A DNA stretch of 25,829 bases from Actinomycetes bacterium (GCA_023404805.1 JAEYAL010000146.1:1-25829), one strand, 5' to 3'; shown: positions 1-8,534, numbered from the stretch's first letter. Numbers and translations: made by a program. The notes: generated from the sequence alone by a model not told the origin.

Positions 1-3000
1 GCGCGCTGGTCCGACGGCTCGATCTCCGCGCGCAGCGACGCCAGCGAGGCGCGCCGCAGCCGTCGCAGCACCTCTGGGTCGCACCATTCGCGGCCCGAGC
101 CGCCAGGACGCAGCTCGCCGCGCACGAGCGCGCCGCGCGCTTCCAGCCCGCCGAGCACCGCCGCCGGGTCGACGAGATAGCGCTGATGCACCTCGTCGGT
201 CGTGAACGGCGCATGCGTCGCCGCGTACCGCTCGATCAGCTTCTCGAGCGCACCATCGACCTTGTCGAGCAGCCGCTGGGGCAGGAACGACGGCGGCACG
301 ACACCGAGCGCGTCGCGGTACAGGCCGGCGTCGTCGGTTGCGACCCACCGGTCCTGGCCGCCGATCCGGAGCACGACCGCGCGGCGCTCGTCCTCCAGCT
401 GCCCGAGCAGCTCGCGCGCCCGCTCGACTCCACCAGGCGCCGACCGTCCCTCCTGTGGGCCTGTACCCCCAGAGGAAGGACGGTCGGCGCCCGGGGCGGC
501 ATCGGCGTCGACGGCCGACGCCGTGTCGGCGGGGTCGTCCGCGAAGGCGTCGACGGCCGGGTCGGCGACGCGCTCGCCGACCTCTTCGACGGTGAGGTCG
601 CCGACATGCCGCAGCACCTCCTGCAGCTCGTCGGCGTCGCGGGCACGCGCACGCGGGGAGCGGTGTTGCAGATCGTCCTCGACCTGCGCGAGCGCGCGCG
701 GATCAAGCAGGTCGCGCAGCTCCTCCTGGCCGAGCAGCTCAGCGAGCAGGTCGCGGTCGAGCGAAAGCGCTGCGGCGCGGCGCTCGGCGTTGGGCTGGTC
801 GCCCTCGTACATGTACGTCGCGACGTAGTCGAAGAGCAGCGAACTCGCCATCGGGCTCGCGCGGTCGGTCTCGACCTCGACGAGTCCCAGCTCGCGCGTG
901 CGCAGCTGGCGCAGCACCTCGGTGAGCCCAGGCACGTCGAGCACGTCCTGCAGGCACTCGCGGTAGGTCTCCAGGATGATCGGGAACTGCGGGTGCCGCT
1001 TGGCGACTTCCAGCAGCGACTGCGCCTTCAGGCGCTGCTGCCAGAGCGGCGTGCGGCGGCCCGGATACGCCCGCGGCAGCAGCAGCGCCCGCGCCGAGTT
1101 CTCACGGAAGCGCGAGCCGAACAGCGCGCTGGCCCCCAGCTCCCGCACCACCAGCTCCTCGAGCTGCTCGGGCTCGATCAGGATCAGCTCGGTCGAGGGC
1201 AGCTCGTCGGAATCCGGGAGATGCAGGATCAGGCCCTCGTCGCTCCAGATCACGTCGGACTCCAGATCGAGCTCCTCGCGGATCCGCGCGCCGATCGCCA
1301 GCGCCCATGCGGCGTGGACGCGCCCGCCGAGCGGTGAGAGCAGCACGAGCCGCCAGTCGCCGATCTCGTCGCGGAAGCGCTCCAGCACGAGCGTGCGGTC
1401 GCTCGGGATCACCGTTGTCGCGTCGCGCTGCTCGCGCAGGTACTCGACGAGGTTGCGGGCGGCGCGCTCATCCAGGTCGTATTCGCCCGCGATCGCTTCG
1501 GGCTCGGCGTCGACGGCCTCGCGCGCGAACTTGCCGATCGCCTCGCCGAGCTCGCGCGGGCGGCCGACCGAGTCGCCGCGCCAGAACGGGATCGCGCCCG
1601 GCACGCCGGGCGCCGGCGTCACGACGACGCGGTCGCGCTGGATCTCTTCGATCCGCCAGCTCGAGGCCCCGAGGAGGAACGTCTGCCCGGCGCGCGCCTC
1701 GTGGACCATCTCCTCGTCGAGCTCGCCGACGCGGCGGCCGTCCGGCAGGACCACCATGTAGAGGCCGCGGTCCGGGATCGTGCCCGCGTTGACGATCGCG
1801 AGCATGCGCGCGCCCTTGCGGGCTCGCAGCGTCCCGGCGACGCGGTCCCACACCAGCCGCGGCCGCAGCTCGCTGAACTCCGCCGACGGATAGCGCCCGT
1901 CGAGCAGGTCGAGGACCGCTTCGAACGACGACTGCGGCAGTTCGCGGAACGGGTACGCGCGGCGCACCAGCGCGAGGACGTCGTCGACGAGCACCGAGTC
2001 GGCAGTCGGCTCGTCCTCGCCCTCCTCCTGCGTCGTGACGGTGCGGCGGCGCGAGGAGGTGCTGCGGTCGGCGGCCGCCACGATCGCCACGATCTGCTGG
2101 GCGAGCACGTCGAGGGCGTTCTTCGGGATCGTCGTCGTCTCGATCGCGCCCTCGCGCATCCGCTTGGCGACGACCGCGCACTCCAGGAGATCCGCCCGGA
2201 ACTTCGGGAAGATCCGGCCCTTCGCGGTCTGCTCGACGGTGTGGCCGGCGCGGCCGATCCGCTGCAGGCCGCGCGAGACCGACTTCGGCGACTCGATCTG
2301 GATGACGAGGTCGACGGCGCCCATGTCGATGCCGAGCTCCAGCGACGACGTCGCGACCAGGCACGGCAGCTCGCCGCTCTTGAGCAGCTCCTCGACGACC
2401 TGTCGCTCCTCGCGCGCAAGCGACCCGTGGTGCGCTCGCGCGATCTCCGGCAGCGCGGCGCCCTGGTAGACGGGAACGGGCGGCGCGGGCTCATCGCGCG
2501 GGAGGCCGAAGGCGCCCGTGCCCTGACGGGTTGACGGCTCGGCAGCGCCGCCCGGGCCCGCCTCGCCGCCGTCGTCCTCCATCTCGCCCGCGTCGGGCTC
2601 GAGGTCGGCCTTCGTCGCCATCGACCCTTCAAGGACCTCGGTCTGCAGCTCGGCGTCGCGGCGGTCGCGGGCCAGCTCGTTGATCCGCAGCGCGACGCGC
2701 TCGGCGAGGCGGCGGTTGTTCACGAACACCAGCGTCGACTTGTGCTGCTCGACGAGATCCAGGATCTCGGGGTAGATCGCGGGCCAGATCGACTTGCGTG
2801 TGGCTTCCCCGCCTGGGGCGGGATGCGGCGCGAGCGGGTCGAGCTGCTCGGCCGTCTGCTCGGGTTCCACCATCGACTCGACGGGCACGTGGATCTGGAG
2901 GTCGAGCTTCTTGCGCTCGCCGGTCTCGATAACGTTGCAATCGCGGCCCGCGCCGACGAGGAACCGGCCGACCTCTTCCAGCGGCCGCTGCGTCGCCGAC

Positions 3001-3737
3001 AGGCCGACGCGCTGCGGACCTGCCTCGATCAGGCGCTTGAGCCGCGCCGCGCCGCCGGGTAGTGGAGCGCCCCCAGGCAGCAGCACGGTGTCAGCATCGA
3101 GCGAGGGCTGGGCGGCTCCCGCACCGAGCTGGGCCCACTGCTGCTGCGCGACCAGCCGCTCGAGCGTGAGCGCCATATGCGCGCCGCGCTTCGTGCCAGC
3201 GACCGCGTGGATCTCGTCGACGATCACGGCCTCCACGTGGGTCAGCAGCTCCTGCGCGCGCGACGTGAGCAGCAGATAGAGCGACTCGGGCGTCGTGATG
3301 AGGATGTCTGGCGCGCGGCGGAGCATCTTCGCGCGGTCGCGCTGCGAGGTGTCGCCGGTCCGCAGGCCGACCTCGAGCTCAGCGCCCGTCGCCTGCTGGA
3401 TGCCCGCGAGCGGCGCACGCAGGTTGCGCTCGACGTCGTACGACAGCGCCTTCAGCGGCGAGACGTAGACGACGCGGACCTTGCGGTCGGTGTCGCCCTG
3501 AGGCGACGCGGCGAGCCGGTCGAGCGCCCAGAGGAACGCCGCCAGGGTCTTGCCGGCACCGGTCGGCGCGCTGATCAGGGTGTGGTCGCCCGACGCGATC
3601 GCCGGCCAGGCGGCCTGCTGCACCTTCGTCGGCCCCTTGAACGCGCGGCCGAACCACTCGCGCACCGGCTCGGTGAACGCGTCCATCGCGCCGCCGGTAT
3701 GAGCGTGCGGTCCATCGGTGTGCGCGGCCGTCACCAT
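1..3737 (-). CDS. lhr: Lhr-type large DEAD/DEAH helicase, 3' end beyond left edge
   Basis: ATP-dependent 3'-5' helicase of the Lhr superfamily 2 group, cytoplasmic, linked in other bacteria to DNA repair. The minus-strand frame is open for about 1,245 codons from ATG at 3737 and has no stop in the window. Visible are the Walker A motif APTGAGKT (residues 57-64), YVSPLKALS (91-99), TTPESL (148-153), DEIH (174-177), GLSATQRP, then ELGIDMG and QRIGRAGH of the second RecA domain. A winged-helix region ending in RPGGSGREWCDPEVLRRLRR, typical of full-length Lhr, lies near the left edge. A TAGGCT box 6 nt upstream supports this start; ATG at 3686 is an alternative. Compared with the usual family layout it carries Gly/Pro-rich linkers, including one after HMALTLERL and one at about residues 1,080-1,110 that contains a long palindrome. 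The remaining C-terminal part lies outside the window. Confidence 0.93.
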   Translation of the reverse strand, partial: MVTAAHTDGPHAHTGGAMDAFTEPVREWFGRAFKGPTKVQQAAWPAIASGDHTLISAPTGAGKTLAAFLWALDRLAASPQGDTDRKVRVVYVSPLKALSYDVERNLRAPLAGIQQATGAELEVGLRTGDTSQRDRAKMLRRAPDILITTPESLYLLLTSRAQELLTHVEAVIVDEIHAVAGTKRGAHMALTLERLVAQQQWAQLGAGAAQPSLDADTVLLPGGAPLPGGAARLKRLIEAGPQRVGLSATQRPLEEVGRFLVGAGRDCNVIETGERKKLDLQIHVPVESMVEPEQTAEQLDPLAPHPAPGGEATRKSIWPAIYPEILDLVEQHKSTLVFVNNRRLAERVALRINELARDRRDAELQTEVLEGSMATKADLEPDAGEMEDDGGEAGPGGAAEPSTRQGTGAFGLPRDEPAPPVPVYQGAALPEIARAHHGSLAREERQVVEELLKSGELPCLVATSSLELGIDMGAVDLVIQIESPKSVSRGLQRIGRAGHTVEQTAKGRIFPKFRADLLECAVVAKRMREGAIETTTIPKNALDVLAQQIVAIVAAADRSTSSRRRTVTTQEEGEDEPTADSVLVDDVLALVRRAYPFRELPQSSFEAVLDLLDGRYPSAEFSELRPRLVWDRVAGTLRARKGARMLAIVNAGTIPDRGLYMVVLPDGRRVGELDEEMVHEARAGQTFLLGASSWRIEEIQRDRVVVTPAPGVPGAIPFWRGDSVGRPRELGEAIGKFAREAVDAEPEAIAGEYDLDERAARNLVEYLREQRDATTVIPSDRTLVLERFRDEIGDWRLVLLSPLGGRVHAAWALAIGARIREELDLESDVIWSDEGLILHLPDSDELPSTELILIEPEQLEELVVRELGASALFGSRFRENSARALLLPRAYPGRRTPLWQQRLKAQSLLEVAKRHPQFPIILETYRECLQDVLDVPGLTEVLRQLRTRELGLVEVETDRASPMASSLLFDYVATYMYEGDQPNAERRAAALSLDRDLLAELLGQEELRDLLDPRALAQVEDDLQHRSPRARARDADELQEVLRHVGDLTVEEVGERVADPAVDAFADDPADTASAVDADAAPGADRPSSGGTGPQEGRSAPGGVERARELLGQLEDERRAVVLRIGGQDRWVATDDAGLYRDALGVVPPSFLPQRLLDKVDGALEKLIERYAATHAPFTTDEVHQRYLVDPAAVLGGLEARGALVRGELRPGGSGREWCDPEVLRRLRRASLASLRAEIEPSDQR
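436..491. repeat. 56-nt near-perfect palindrome inside lhr
   Basis: Arms GGCGCCGACCGTCC (436-449) and GGACGGTCGGCGCC (478-491) are exact reverse complements. The pairing continues inward with TCCT/AGGA (451-454 with 473-476) and TGGG/CCCA (456-459 with 468-471), separated by single mismatches, leaving an 8-nt loop at 460-467. That gives 22 pairs with two mismatches. It lies in frame within a Pro/Gly/Ser linker of the helicase, so it resembles a palindromic element inserted in a tolerant site. What it does is unknown. Confidence 0.8.
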
Positions 3738-3743
3738 CGCTTC

Positions 3744-3749
3744 AGCCTA
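3744..3749 (-). promoter_or_regulatory. -10 box of lhr, leaderless type
   Basis: On the minus strand TAGGCT (TANNNT) lies 6 nt before the ATG at 3737, so transcription would begin at or next to the start codon. No Shine-Dalgarno sequence precedes the ATG. The -35 region is weak. Confidence 0.5.
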
Positions 3750-3815
3750 CGACCGTGGGGAGACCGTCGATCACCCATCGTCCGGTCTACTGCGGACGCG
3801 CCATCGCACCAAAGA

Positions 3816-3936
3816 ATGGACACGGTATTAGGGCGTCCATGGCCCGGCCAGAAAGGTTTAGCTGATCGAACCAGTTGCCGAGAACTTGGCCAACGGCTGC
3901 ACCACCCTGCGGCCGGGGCTCGCCACGGAGGCGAGC
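3816..3936 (+). promoter_or_regulatory. Possible structured RNA leader of the MASE1-EAL gene
   Basis: Several compact stems can be drawn by eye. ATGGAC/GTCCAT closes a hairpin at 3816-3840. GCCCGGCC (3842-3849) pairs with GGCCGGGGC (3911-3919, one bulge) around two internal hairpins, GGTTT/GAACC (3855-3872) and GTTGCC/GGCCAAC (3874-3894). A 7-bp hairpin GCTCGCC-acgga-GGCGAGC follows at 3918-3936. Its 5' arm shares two bases with the closing helix, so the two could compete. I could not match it to a known riboswitch class, including both c-di-GMP classes. Part could instead be coding if translation starts at the in-frame ATG at 3816. Confidence 0.35.
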
Positions 3937-3968
3937 TCGCTCCAACGCCAAGACTTCCCGGCTTACCC

Positions 3969-6458
3969 ATGGACTCAACTCCCGCCACTCCTGACCCCAA
4001 CAGCGTCGCGCCGCCGATCGCGGCTGTCCCCGTTCGGAGTCAAGCTGGAGCCAAGCGCGTGGTCGTCAAGCGCGACCGCCCCGCAGCGGGCCGCCCCTCC
4101 GCGCCGCGCCAGCGCATCACCTTCACGCCCGACGGCGCTGCGCGTGTTCTGATCTTCATCGCCGTGTACTGCCTCGCGGTCGCCTGGGGCATGTCGCTCG
4201 CCGGCAACGACGGCATCACCGCCTGGTACCCGGCCGCCGGCCTCGCGCTCGCCGCCGTCACGCTCGGCGGCGCACGCTGGATCGCGGCGGTCGCCGCGGC
4301 AGCAATCGTCGCGATCCCGCTCCATCCGAACTACGCCGATGCGGCCAACGGCATCGCCGGCGCACTCGCCATCGCGGCCGTCTACGGCGGCGCTGGCGTC
4401 GTCCTCAACCGGGTCCTCGACCACCACCGGCCGCTGGCGCGCGTCAACGACGCCTGGTGGCTGATCGGCGTCGGCGTGATCGCCGCGCCCGTCATCTGCG
4501 CAGGCCTCACCATCTTCGGCGTCATCGCCACCGACGCCGTTCCGGCAGGCGCCTCGGCTGGCGAGATGATCCGCACCTTCGTCCTGGGCGACGCCCTCGG
4601 CATCGCTTCGGTCGCTCCGGCGATCATCGTCGGCGGTGGCACGGTCCGCCGCGAGGGCCTGCTCGGCCTGCGTCCGACCCGCGAGCTCTTCTGCCCCGAG
4701 TCGATCGCCGCCCTCCTGCTCCTGGCCGCCCTGACGCCCGCCGTCTACCTCGGGGGCGGCGCCGACCTGCGCGCTGTCGCCGCTCTGCCGCTCTGCTGGC
4801 TGGCCCTGCGCTTCGGCATCACGGGCGCCGTCATCGGCGGCTTCTCGTGGGCTGCTTCCTCGGCCGTCCTGCTCACGCTCACCGAGTCCACCTCCGAGTT
4901 CTCCGGCCTCCAGGCCTTCCTCCTCACCGGGATGATGCTCGCCGTCATCGTCGGCGCCGTCGTCTCCGAGCGCGAGCGCACCCAGCGCCAGCTGCGCCAC
5001 CTGGCGATGCACGACCAGCCCTCCGGCCTGCCGAACGAGCCGCACCTGATCGAGCTGCTCGACGACGCGCTGACCTCAGCCCGCGGCGGCGAGGTCACCA
5101 CCCTCATCGTGCGGTTCGCCGGCCTGCGCCAGGTCGCCGCCGCCCTCGCCAAGAAGGACACGCAGCGGCTCGTGGCCTCGCTGACCCACAAGATCACCGC
5201 GATCGCCGGCCCTGGCGCGCTCGTCGCCCGCCCCGCCTTCGACCGCTACGCCGTCCTGCTCACGGGCGCCGGCGCCGACCGCCGCCAGCTCATCGCCGAG
5301 ACGCTCGTCGAGCAGCTCCATCAGCCGCTGTCGGTCGAGAGCCGCGAGGTCTTCGTCGACCCGCGCATCGGCATCACCGTCGGCCTGCCCGGCGAGGCCG
5401 CCGACGTGGTCCTCGCCCACGCCGTGCACGCCGCCGACGTCGCCGACGTCGCCGACGGCAACCGCATCGGCTACTACGACGCCTCGATCGAGCGCGCGCA
5501 CCGCGACCGTCAGGAGCTCACCGAGGACCTGCGCATCGCCGTCGAGCGTGGCGAGTTCCTGCTCGCGTTCCAGCCGATCGTCACCGCCAAGGAAGGCACC
5601 GTCGTCGCCGCTGAGGCCCTGCTGCGCTGGGTCGACAAGAAGCGCGGCCCGGTCTCGCCGATGGACTTCATCCCCGTCGCCGAGGAGACCGGCCTGATCC
5701 TCCCGATCGGCCGCTGGGTGCTCAACGAGGCCTGCGAGCGCGCGACCACCTGGCCGCACGTCAACGGCCGCGCGATCGACGTCTCGGTGAACGTCTCGCC
5801 GATCCAGCTGATGGACGAAGGCTTCGTCGACGACGTCGCCTACGCCCTGCACCGCTCGGGCCTTCCGGCGAACCGCCTGCGCGTCGAGATCACCGAGGGC
5901 ATCGTCCTCGAAGACATCGAGCGCACGATCCTGCAGATCCACCGCCTGCGCGAAATGGGCGTGGAGACCTACCTCGACGACTTCGGCACCGGCCACAGCT
6001 CCCTCGCCTGGGTGCAGCGCCTGCCCGTCTCCTGCATCAAGATCGACCGCGCCTTCGTGAGCGACATCGCCCTCGACGGCATCGACCGCGCCATTGTCCA
6101 CGCTTCGCTCTACCTCTCGCGCGCCTTGGGCACCGAGACCGTCGCTGAGGGTGTTGAGACCGAGGCGCAGCGCGAGCAGCTCGTGCGGATGGGCTGCCAG
6201 AAGCTCCAGGGCTACCTGTTCGCCCGCCCCCAGCCCGCGGATGTCTTCCCGGACTGGCTCGCCACCCAGCGCGCCAAGGCCGTCGCCCGCGGCGTCGTGC
6301 CGCTGCAGCCGGCTCAGATCGAGGAGACGGTCCGCGCGACGAGCGGCTTCGACCACGTCCCGGCCCCGCCGACGGCCCCGGTCCCGCCTGCTGCCCCGGC
6401 GTACGCGCCGCACGCCTCGGCTGGCCTCTCGGCGGTCCCGGCGAACTTCGCGGCCTAG
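3969..6458 (+). CDS. MASE1 membrane sensor with degenerate GGDEF and intact EAL domain
   Basis: Probable c-di-GMP phosphodiesterase in the cytoplasmic membrane (829 aa). A Pro/Ala-rich N-terminus is followed by many hydrophobic segments (about residues 55-325) of MASE1 type. Then comes a GGDEF-like domain whose signature is replaced by RPAFDRYAVLL (residues 421-431), and an EAL domain with EALLRW (E549), NVSPIQL, EITEG, YLDDFGTGHSS, IKID, ETVAEGVET and QGYLF, all expected for an active phosphodiesterase. A Pro/Ala-rich tail ends the protein. The GGDEF half therefore probably does not make c-di-GMP and may be regulatory. The frame stays open upstream to 3177, but that would run into lhr on the other strand. 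ATG 3969 has no clear ribosome site. In-frame alternatives are ATG 3816 and GTG 4059, the latter with GGAG 8 nt upstream. Confidence 0.88.
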   Translation: MDSTPATPDPNSVAPPIAAVPVRSQAGAKRVVVKRDRPAAGRPSAPRQRITFTPDGAARVLIFIAVYCLAVAWGMSLAGNDGITAWYPAAGLALAAVTLGGARWIAAVAAAAIVAIPLHPNYADAANGIAGALAIAAVYGGAGVVLNRVLDHHRPLARVNDAWWLIGVGVIAAPVICAGLTIFGVIATDAVPAGASAGEMIRTFVLGDALGIASVAPAIIVGGGTVRREGLLGLRPTRELFCPESIAALLLLAALTPAVYLGGGADLRAVAALPLCWLALRFGITGAVIGGFSWAASSAVLLTLTESTSEFSGLQAFLLTGMMLAVIVGAVVSERERTQRQLRHLAMHDQPSGLPNEPHLIELLDDALTSARGGEVTTLIVRFAGLRQVAAALAKKDTQRLVASLTHKITAIAGPGALVARPAFDRYAVLLTGAGADRRQLIAETLVEQLHQPLSVESREVFVDPRIGITVGLPGEAADVVLAHAVHAADVADVADGNRIGYYDASIERAHRDRQELTEDLRIAVERGEFLLAFQPIVTAKEGTVVAAEALLRWVDKKRGPVSPMDFIPVAEETGLILPIGRWVLNEACERATTWPHVNGRAIDVSVNVSPIQLMDEGFVDDVAYALHRSGLPANRLRVEITEGIVLEDIERTILQIHRLREMGVETYLDDFGTGHSSLAWVQRLPVSCIKIDRAFVSDIALDGIDRAIVHASLYLSRALGTETVAEGVETEAQREQLVRMGCQKLQGYLFARPQPADVFPDWLATQRAKAVARGVVPLQPAQIEETVRATSGFDHVPAPPTAPVPPAAPAYAPHASAGLSAVPANFAA

Positions 6459-6460
6459 CC

Positions 6461-6473
6461 CTGCGGCGCGCAG
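6461..6473 (+). terminator. Small hairpin after the EAL gene
   Basis: CTGCG-gcg-CGCAG starts 2 nt after the stop codon. There is no T tract, so termination is only a possibility. Confidence 0.25.
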
Positions 6474-6505
6474 CGTCCCGGCACCCACCTCGCGACGCCT
6501 CTTCG

Positions 6506-6564
6506 GAAACGGACCGCGGTCCAGGGTCGCTTTGCGACCACGATCTTGAGTCTGTTTTGCGGTG
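6506..6564 (+). repeat. 59-bp dispersed intergenic repeat, copy 1
   Basis: Runs from GAAACGGACCGCGGTCC through TCTGTTTTGCGGTG and matches 16277-16335 at 58 of 59 positions; the difference is G at 6525 against T at 16296. It contains the 12-bp palindrome GGACCGCGGTCC (6511-6522) and the hairpin GGTCGC-ttt-GCGACC (6525-6539). This copy sits between two convergent genes. Confidence 0.85.
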
Positions 6565-6597
6565 CGTCGCGCCAGCCGTCGCGCCGTCATCGCTGGC

Positions 6598-7248
6598 TCA
6601 GCGGGCGCCGCTCCCAGGAGCGCCGATCACTTTGACGGTCCAAGCAGGCCCGCTCTCTGACACGACGCGCGTCTGCGCGAGCACCGGCCCGACCTGACCC
6701 GCGCGCTTGGCAATCCGGCGCGTCGCCCACGACCGGTCGAACACCGACACGACCATGACGCCGCCGGGGCGCAGCGACCCGGCGAGCGCGCGCATCACGC
6801 CGAGCGGGTCGCGCAGGTAGTAGAGGCACTCGTTGAAGACGATCGCATCGAACTGCGCGTTAGGCCGCCAGGTGGCCGCGTCGGCAGCGACGAACGTCGC
6901 ATGCGCGGGCGTCTCGCCCGACGGAAGCGCCTCGGGGAACAGGTCGACTCCGGTGTAGCTCCGGCAGTCCAGCCCGTCGAGGAGCAGGCCGCGGGCGCAT
7001 CCGATGTCCAAGACGTCGCCGCCGCGCGCGAACTCGTGGATCGCGCCGCGGACCGCCCAGTAGCGTCCGAACTCCTCCGGGTCCGACAGCCGCGACCAGC
7101 CGTCTGCCGCCTCAGCCGCGTTGTCCTTGAGCAGGTACGGAAGGATCCAGCGGTGGGGCACCGGGATCGCCGCGACGACCGGGAACAGCCAGCTCTCGAT
7201 CGCCCGGATGAGCATCGAGCGCTCTGCGTCGACGGTGGTCGTAGTCAT
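6598..7248 (-). CDS. Class I SAM-dependent methyltransferase
   Basis: Small soluble methyltransferase (216 aa) with a Rossmann-type motif I, VLDIGCARG, at residues 79-87, an acidic motif II position (YTGVDLF), a motif around FDAIVFNECLYYL and the post-motif GSLRPGGVMVV, as in Methyltransf_11/25 proteins. The substrate cannot be told from sequence. Its ATG shares one base with the stop of the upstream esterase gene (TGATG), so it is probably translated by coupling. It is the last gene of the five-gene minus-strand unit and would suit methylation of the glycolipid or sugar product. The hydrophobic stretch near residues 20-40 could associate with membrane but is short. Confidence 0.87.
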   Translation of the reverse strand: MTTTTVDAERSMLIRAIESWLFPVVAAIPVPHRWILPYLLKDNAAEAADGWSRLSDPEEFGRYWAVRGAIHEFARGGDVLDIGCARGLLLDGLDCRSYTGVDLFPEALPSGETPAHATFVAADAATWRPNAQFDAIVFNECLYYLRDPLGVMRALAGSLRPGGVMVVSVFDRSWATRRIAKRAGQVGPVLAQTRVVSESGPAWTVKVIGAPGSGAR

Positions 7249-8534
7249 CAGGAGCTCGCTCCACAGCCCGCAGGCAGTCGGTGTTCAAACGGCAGTTCGG
7301 CGGTGAAGGCGCACTCCGGGCGGCTGCCCGCACCGCTGGCGTCGGCGTCTGCGGCTCCGGGCGTGATCGTCAGCGTTCCCCGGCCCGTGGCGCTGATCAG
7401 GTCGCCCTCGCGGCGGAGCTGCAGCGCCTGCGTGGGCAGCGCGGCAAAGCGGAACCCGAGGCCCCAGGCGTTGCCGGCGGGCGCCATCGTGCGGTACGTG
7501 AACCGCGTCGCGTTCGCGTGGGCTCCGACCACGTCGGTGCCAAAGAGGCCCCAGCGGAAGACCCGGTCGAGATCGCGCCGCCAGTAGACCCAGTCGTGGA
7601 CGCCCGTCCACACCGACAGCCGCGCCGGCACGCCGTTGCGCCGCGCCGCGGCGACAAAGCGGTGGGACTGCCACCAGCTTGAGATCTCGATCGCCGCACC
7701 CGCGGTCGCGTGCATGATGTCGAACGGGCGGCGCCCGTCCAGGCCGCCGGTGCCGGTCGAGATCAGGAGGCGCGTCCGCTGCAGGTTGGTCGTGAGGCGG
7801 ATCGGATTGTGGGCCTGCATGTAGGGGCCGCCAGGCCGCCCCCACTGCCGCGTGAAGCTGAACTTGCTGAAGAACGGCACCACGTTCTGCGACGCCCATT
7901 CCTGCAGATCGAAGAGGCCGGACTGCGCGACCGCCGACCCGAAGTACGACGGCAGCTGGGACGCGAGGATCATCGCGCCGTAGGCGCCCATCGAGTTCCC
8001 GGCGATCGCGTGGTTGCCGCGGCCCGGGGCGATGCGGTAGCGCGACTCTGCGAGCGGGATCACCTCATCGAGGAAGTAGCGCTCCCAGTTTCCGCCGCGG
8101 CGAGCTCCGCCCAGCCACTGGTCGGTGAAGTAGCCGCGTCCGCCCTCGGGCATCACGATGATCGCGCCAAGGCTCGCGGCGCGGGCGGCGATGTCGCCGA
8201 AGCGGTGGTCGGCCCACGTGTTGTGGCCGTCCTCCACGCCGTGCAGCAGGTAGAGCACCGGCCATCGGCGCTGGGGCTCGTCGTCATAGCCCGCCGGCAG
8301 CATCACCGTCATCTGCAGCCGGTCCGCGGCACCGTTGAGCCGCGTGACGGCCAGGTCGACGTTGCCCTTGGTGCTCGGGGCGTCGACCACCTCGAGGCGC
8401 GGCGTCGGCGCAGCGAACGCGGAAGGCGCTCCTCCCAGCGTGGCGGCCGCAACGGCCAACGCGCCGGCCGCCGCTGCGAGCCGCCGACATCCGCCGACCG
8501 CCATCCTCGGCCAGGCGTTTCGCGGCGAGCTCAT
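7248..8534 (-). CDS. Secreted antigen-85-like esterase/acyltransferase
   Basis: Exported alpha/beta-hydrolase of the esterase D/antigen 85 group (PF00756-like), 428 aa. A twin-Arg-free signal peptide with an Ala-rich core (about residues 15-42) ends near SAFA/AP. The mature part has LYLLHGVEDG (oxyanion region), the nucleophile motif GNSMG (Ser181) and GVHDWVYWRRDL, which parallels the antigen 85 segment that carries the catalytic His. About 100 residues follow the hydrolase fold and match nothing I recognise. ATG 8534 overlaps the PIG-L stop (ATGA) and has GGAG 7 nt upstream, so it is preferred over the upstream in-frame start at 8612. In the operon it would be the extracytoplasmic enzyme, transferring or removing an acyl group on an exported lipid. 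Simple esterase activity is the conservative alternative. Confidence 0.85.
   Translation of the reverse strand: MSSPRNAWPRMAVGGCRRLAAAAGALAVAAATLGGAPSAFAAPTPRLEVVDAPSTKGNVDLAVTRLNGAADRLQMTVMLPAGYDDEPQRRWPVLYLLHGVEDGHNTWADHRFGDIAARAASLGAIIVMPEGGRGYFTDQWLGGARRGGNWERYFLDEVIPLAESRYRIAPGRGNHAIAGNSMGAYGAMILASQLPSYFGSAVAQSGLFDLQEWASQNVVPFFSKFSFTRQWGRPGGPYMQAHNPIRLTTNLQRTRLLISTGTGGLDGRRPFDIMHATAGAAIEISSWWQSHRFVAAARRNGVPARLSVWTGVHDWVYWRRDLDRVFRWGLFGTDVVGAHANATRFTYRTMAPAGNAWGLGFRFAALPTQALQLRREGDLISATGRGTLTITPGAADADASGAGSRPECAFTAELPFEHRLPAGCGASS

Noticed and set aside
3816..3936. Known riboswitch (c-di-GMP I or II, cobalamin, TPP, SAM)
   Set aside because: None of the conserved core sequences of these classes could be found; only generic stems are visible.
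3177..3968. Upstream extension of the MASE1-EAL reading frame to a 1,093-residue protein
   Set aside because: The first part is antisense to lhr coding sequence and reads as an Arg-rich shadow; the recognisable protein starts at or after 3816.
5076..6590. 504-codon minus-strand frame opposite the EAL domain
   Set aside because: Composition is that of an antisense shadow of high-GC coding sequence, with no domain; the plus frame carries clear EAL motifs.
6606..6627. Inverted repeat GCTCC-ca-GGAGC as terminator of the methyltransferase gene
   Set aside because: It lies inside the coding end of that gene rather than after the stop, and has no T tract.
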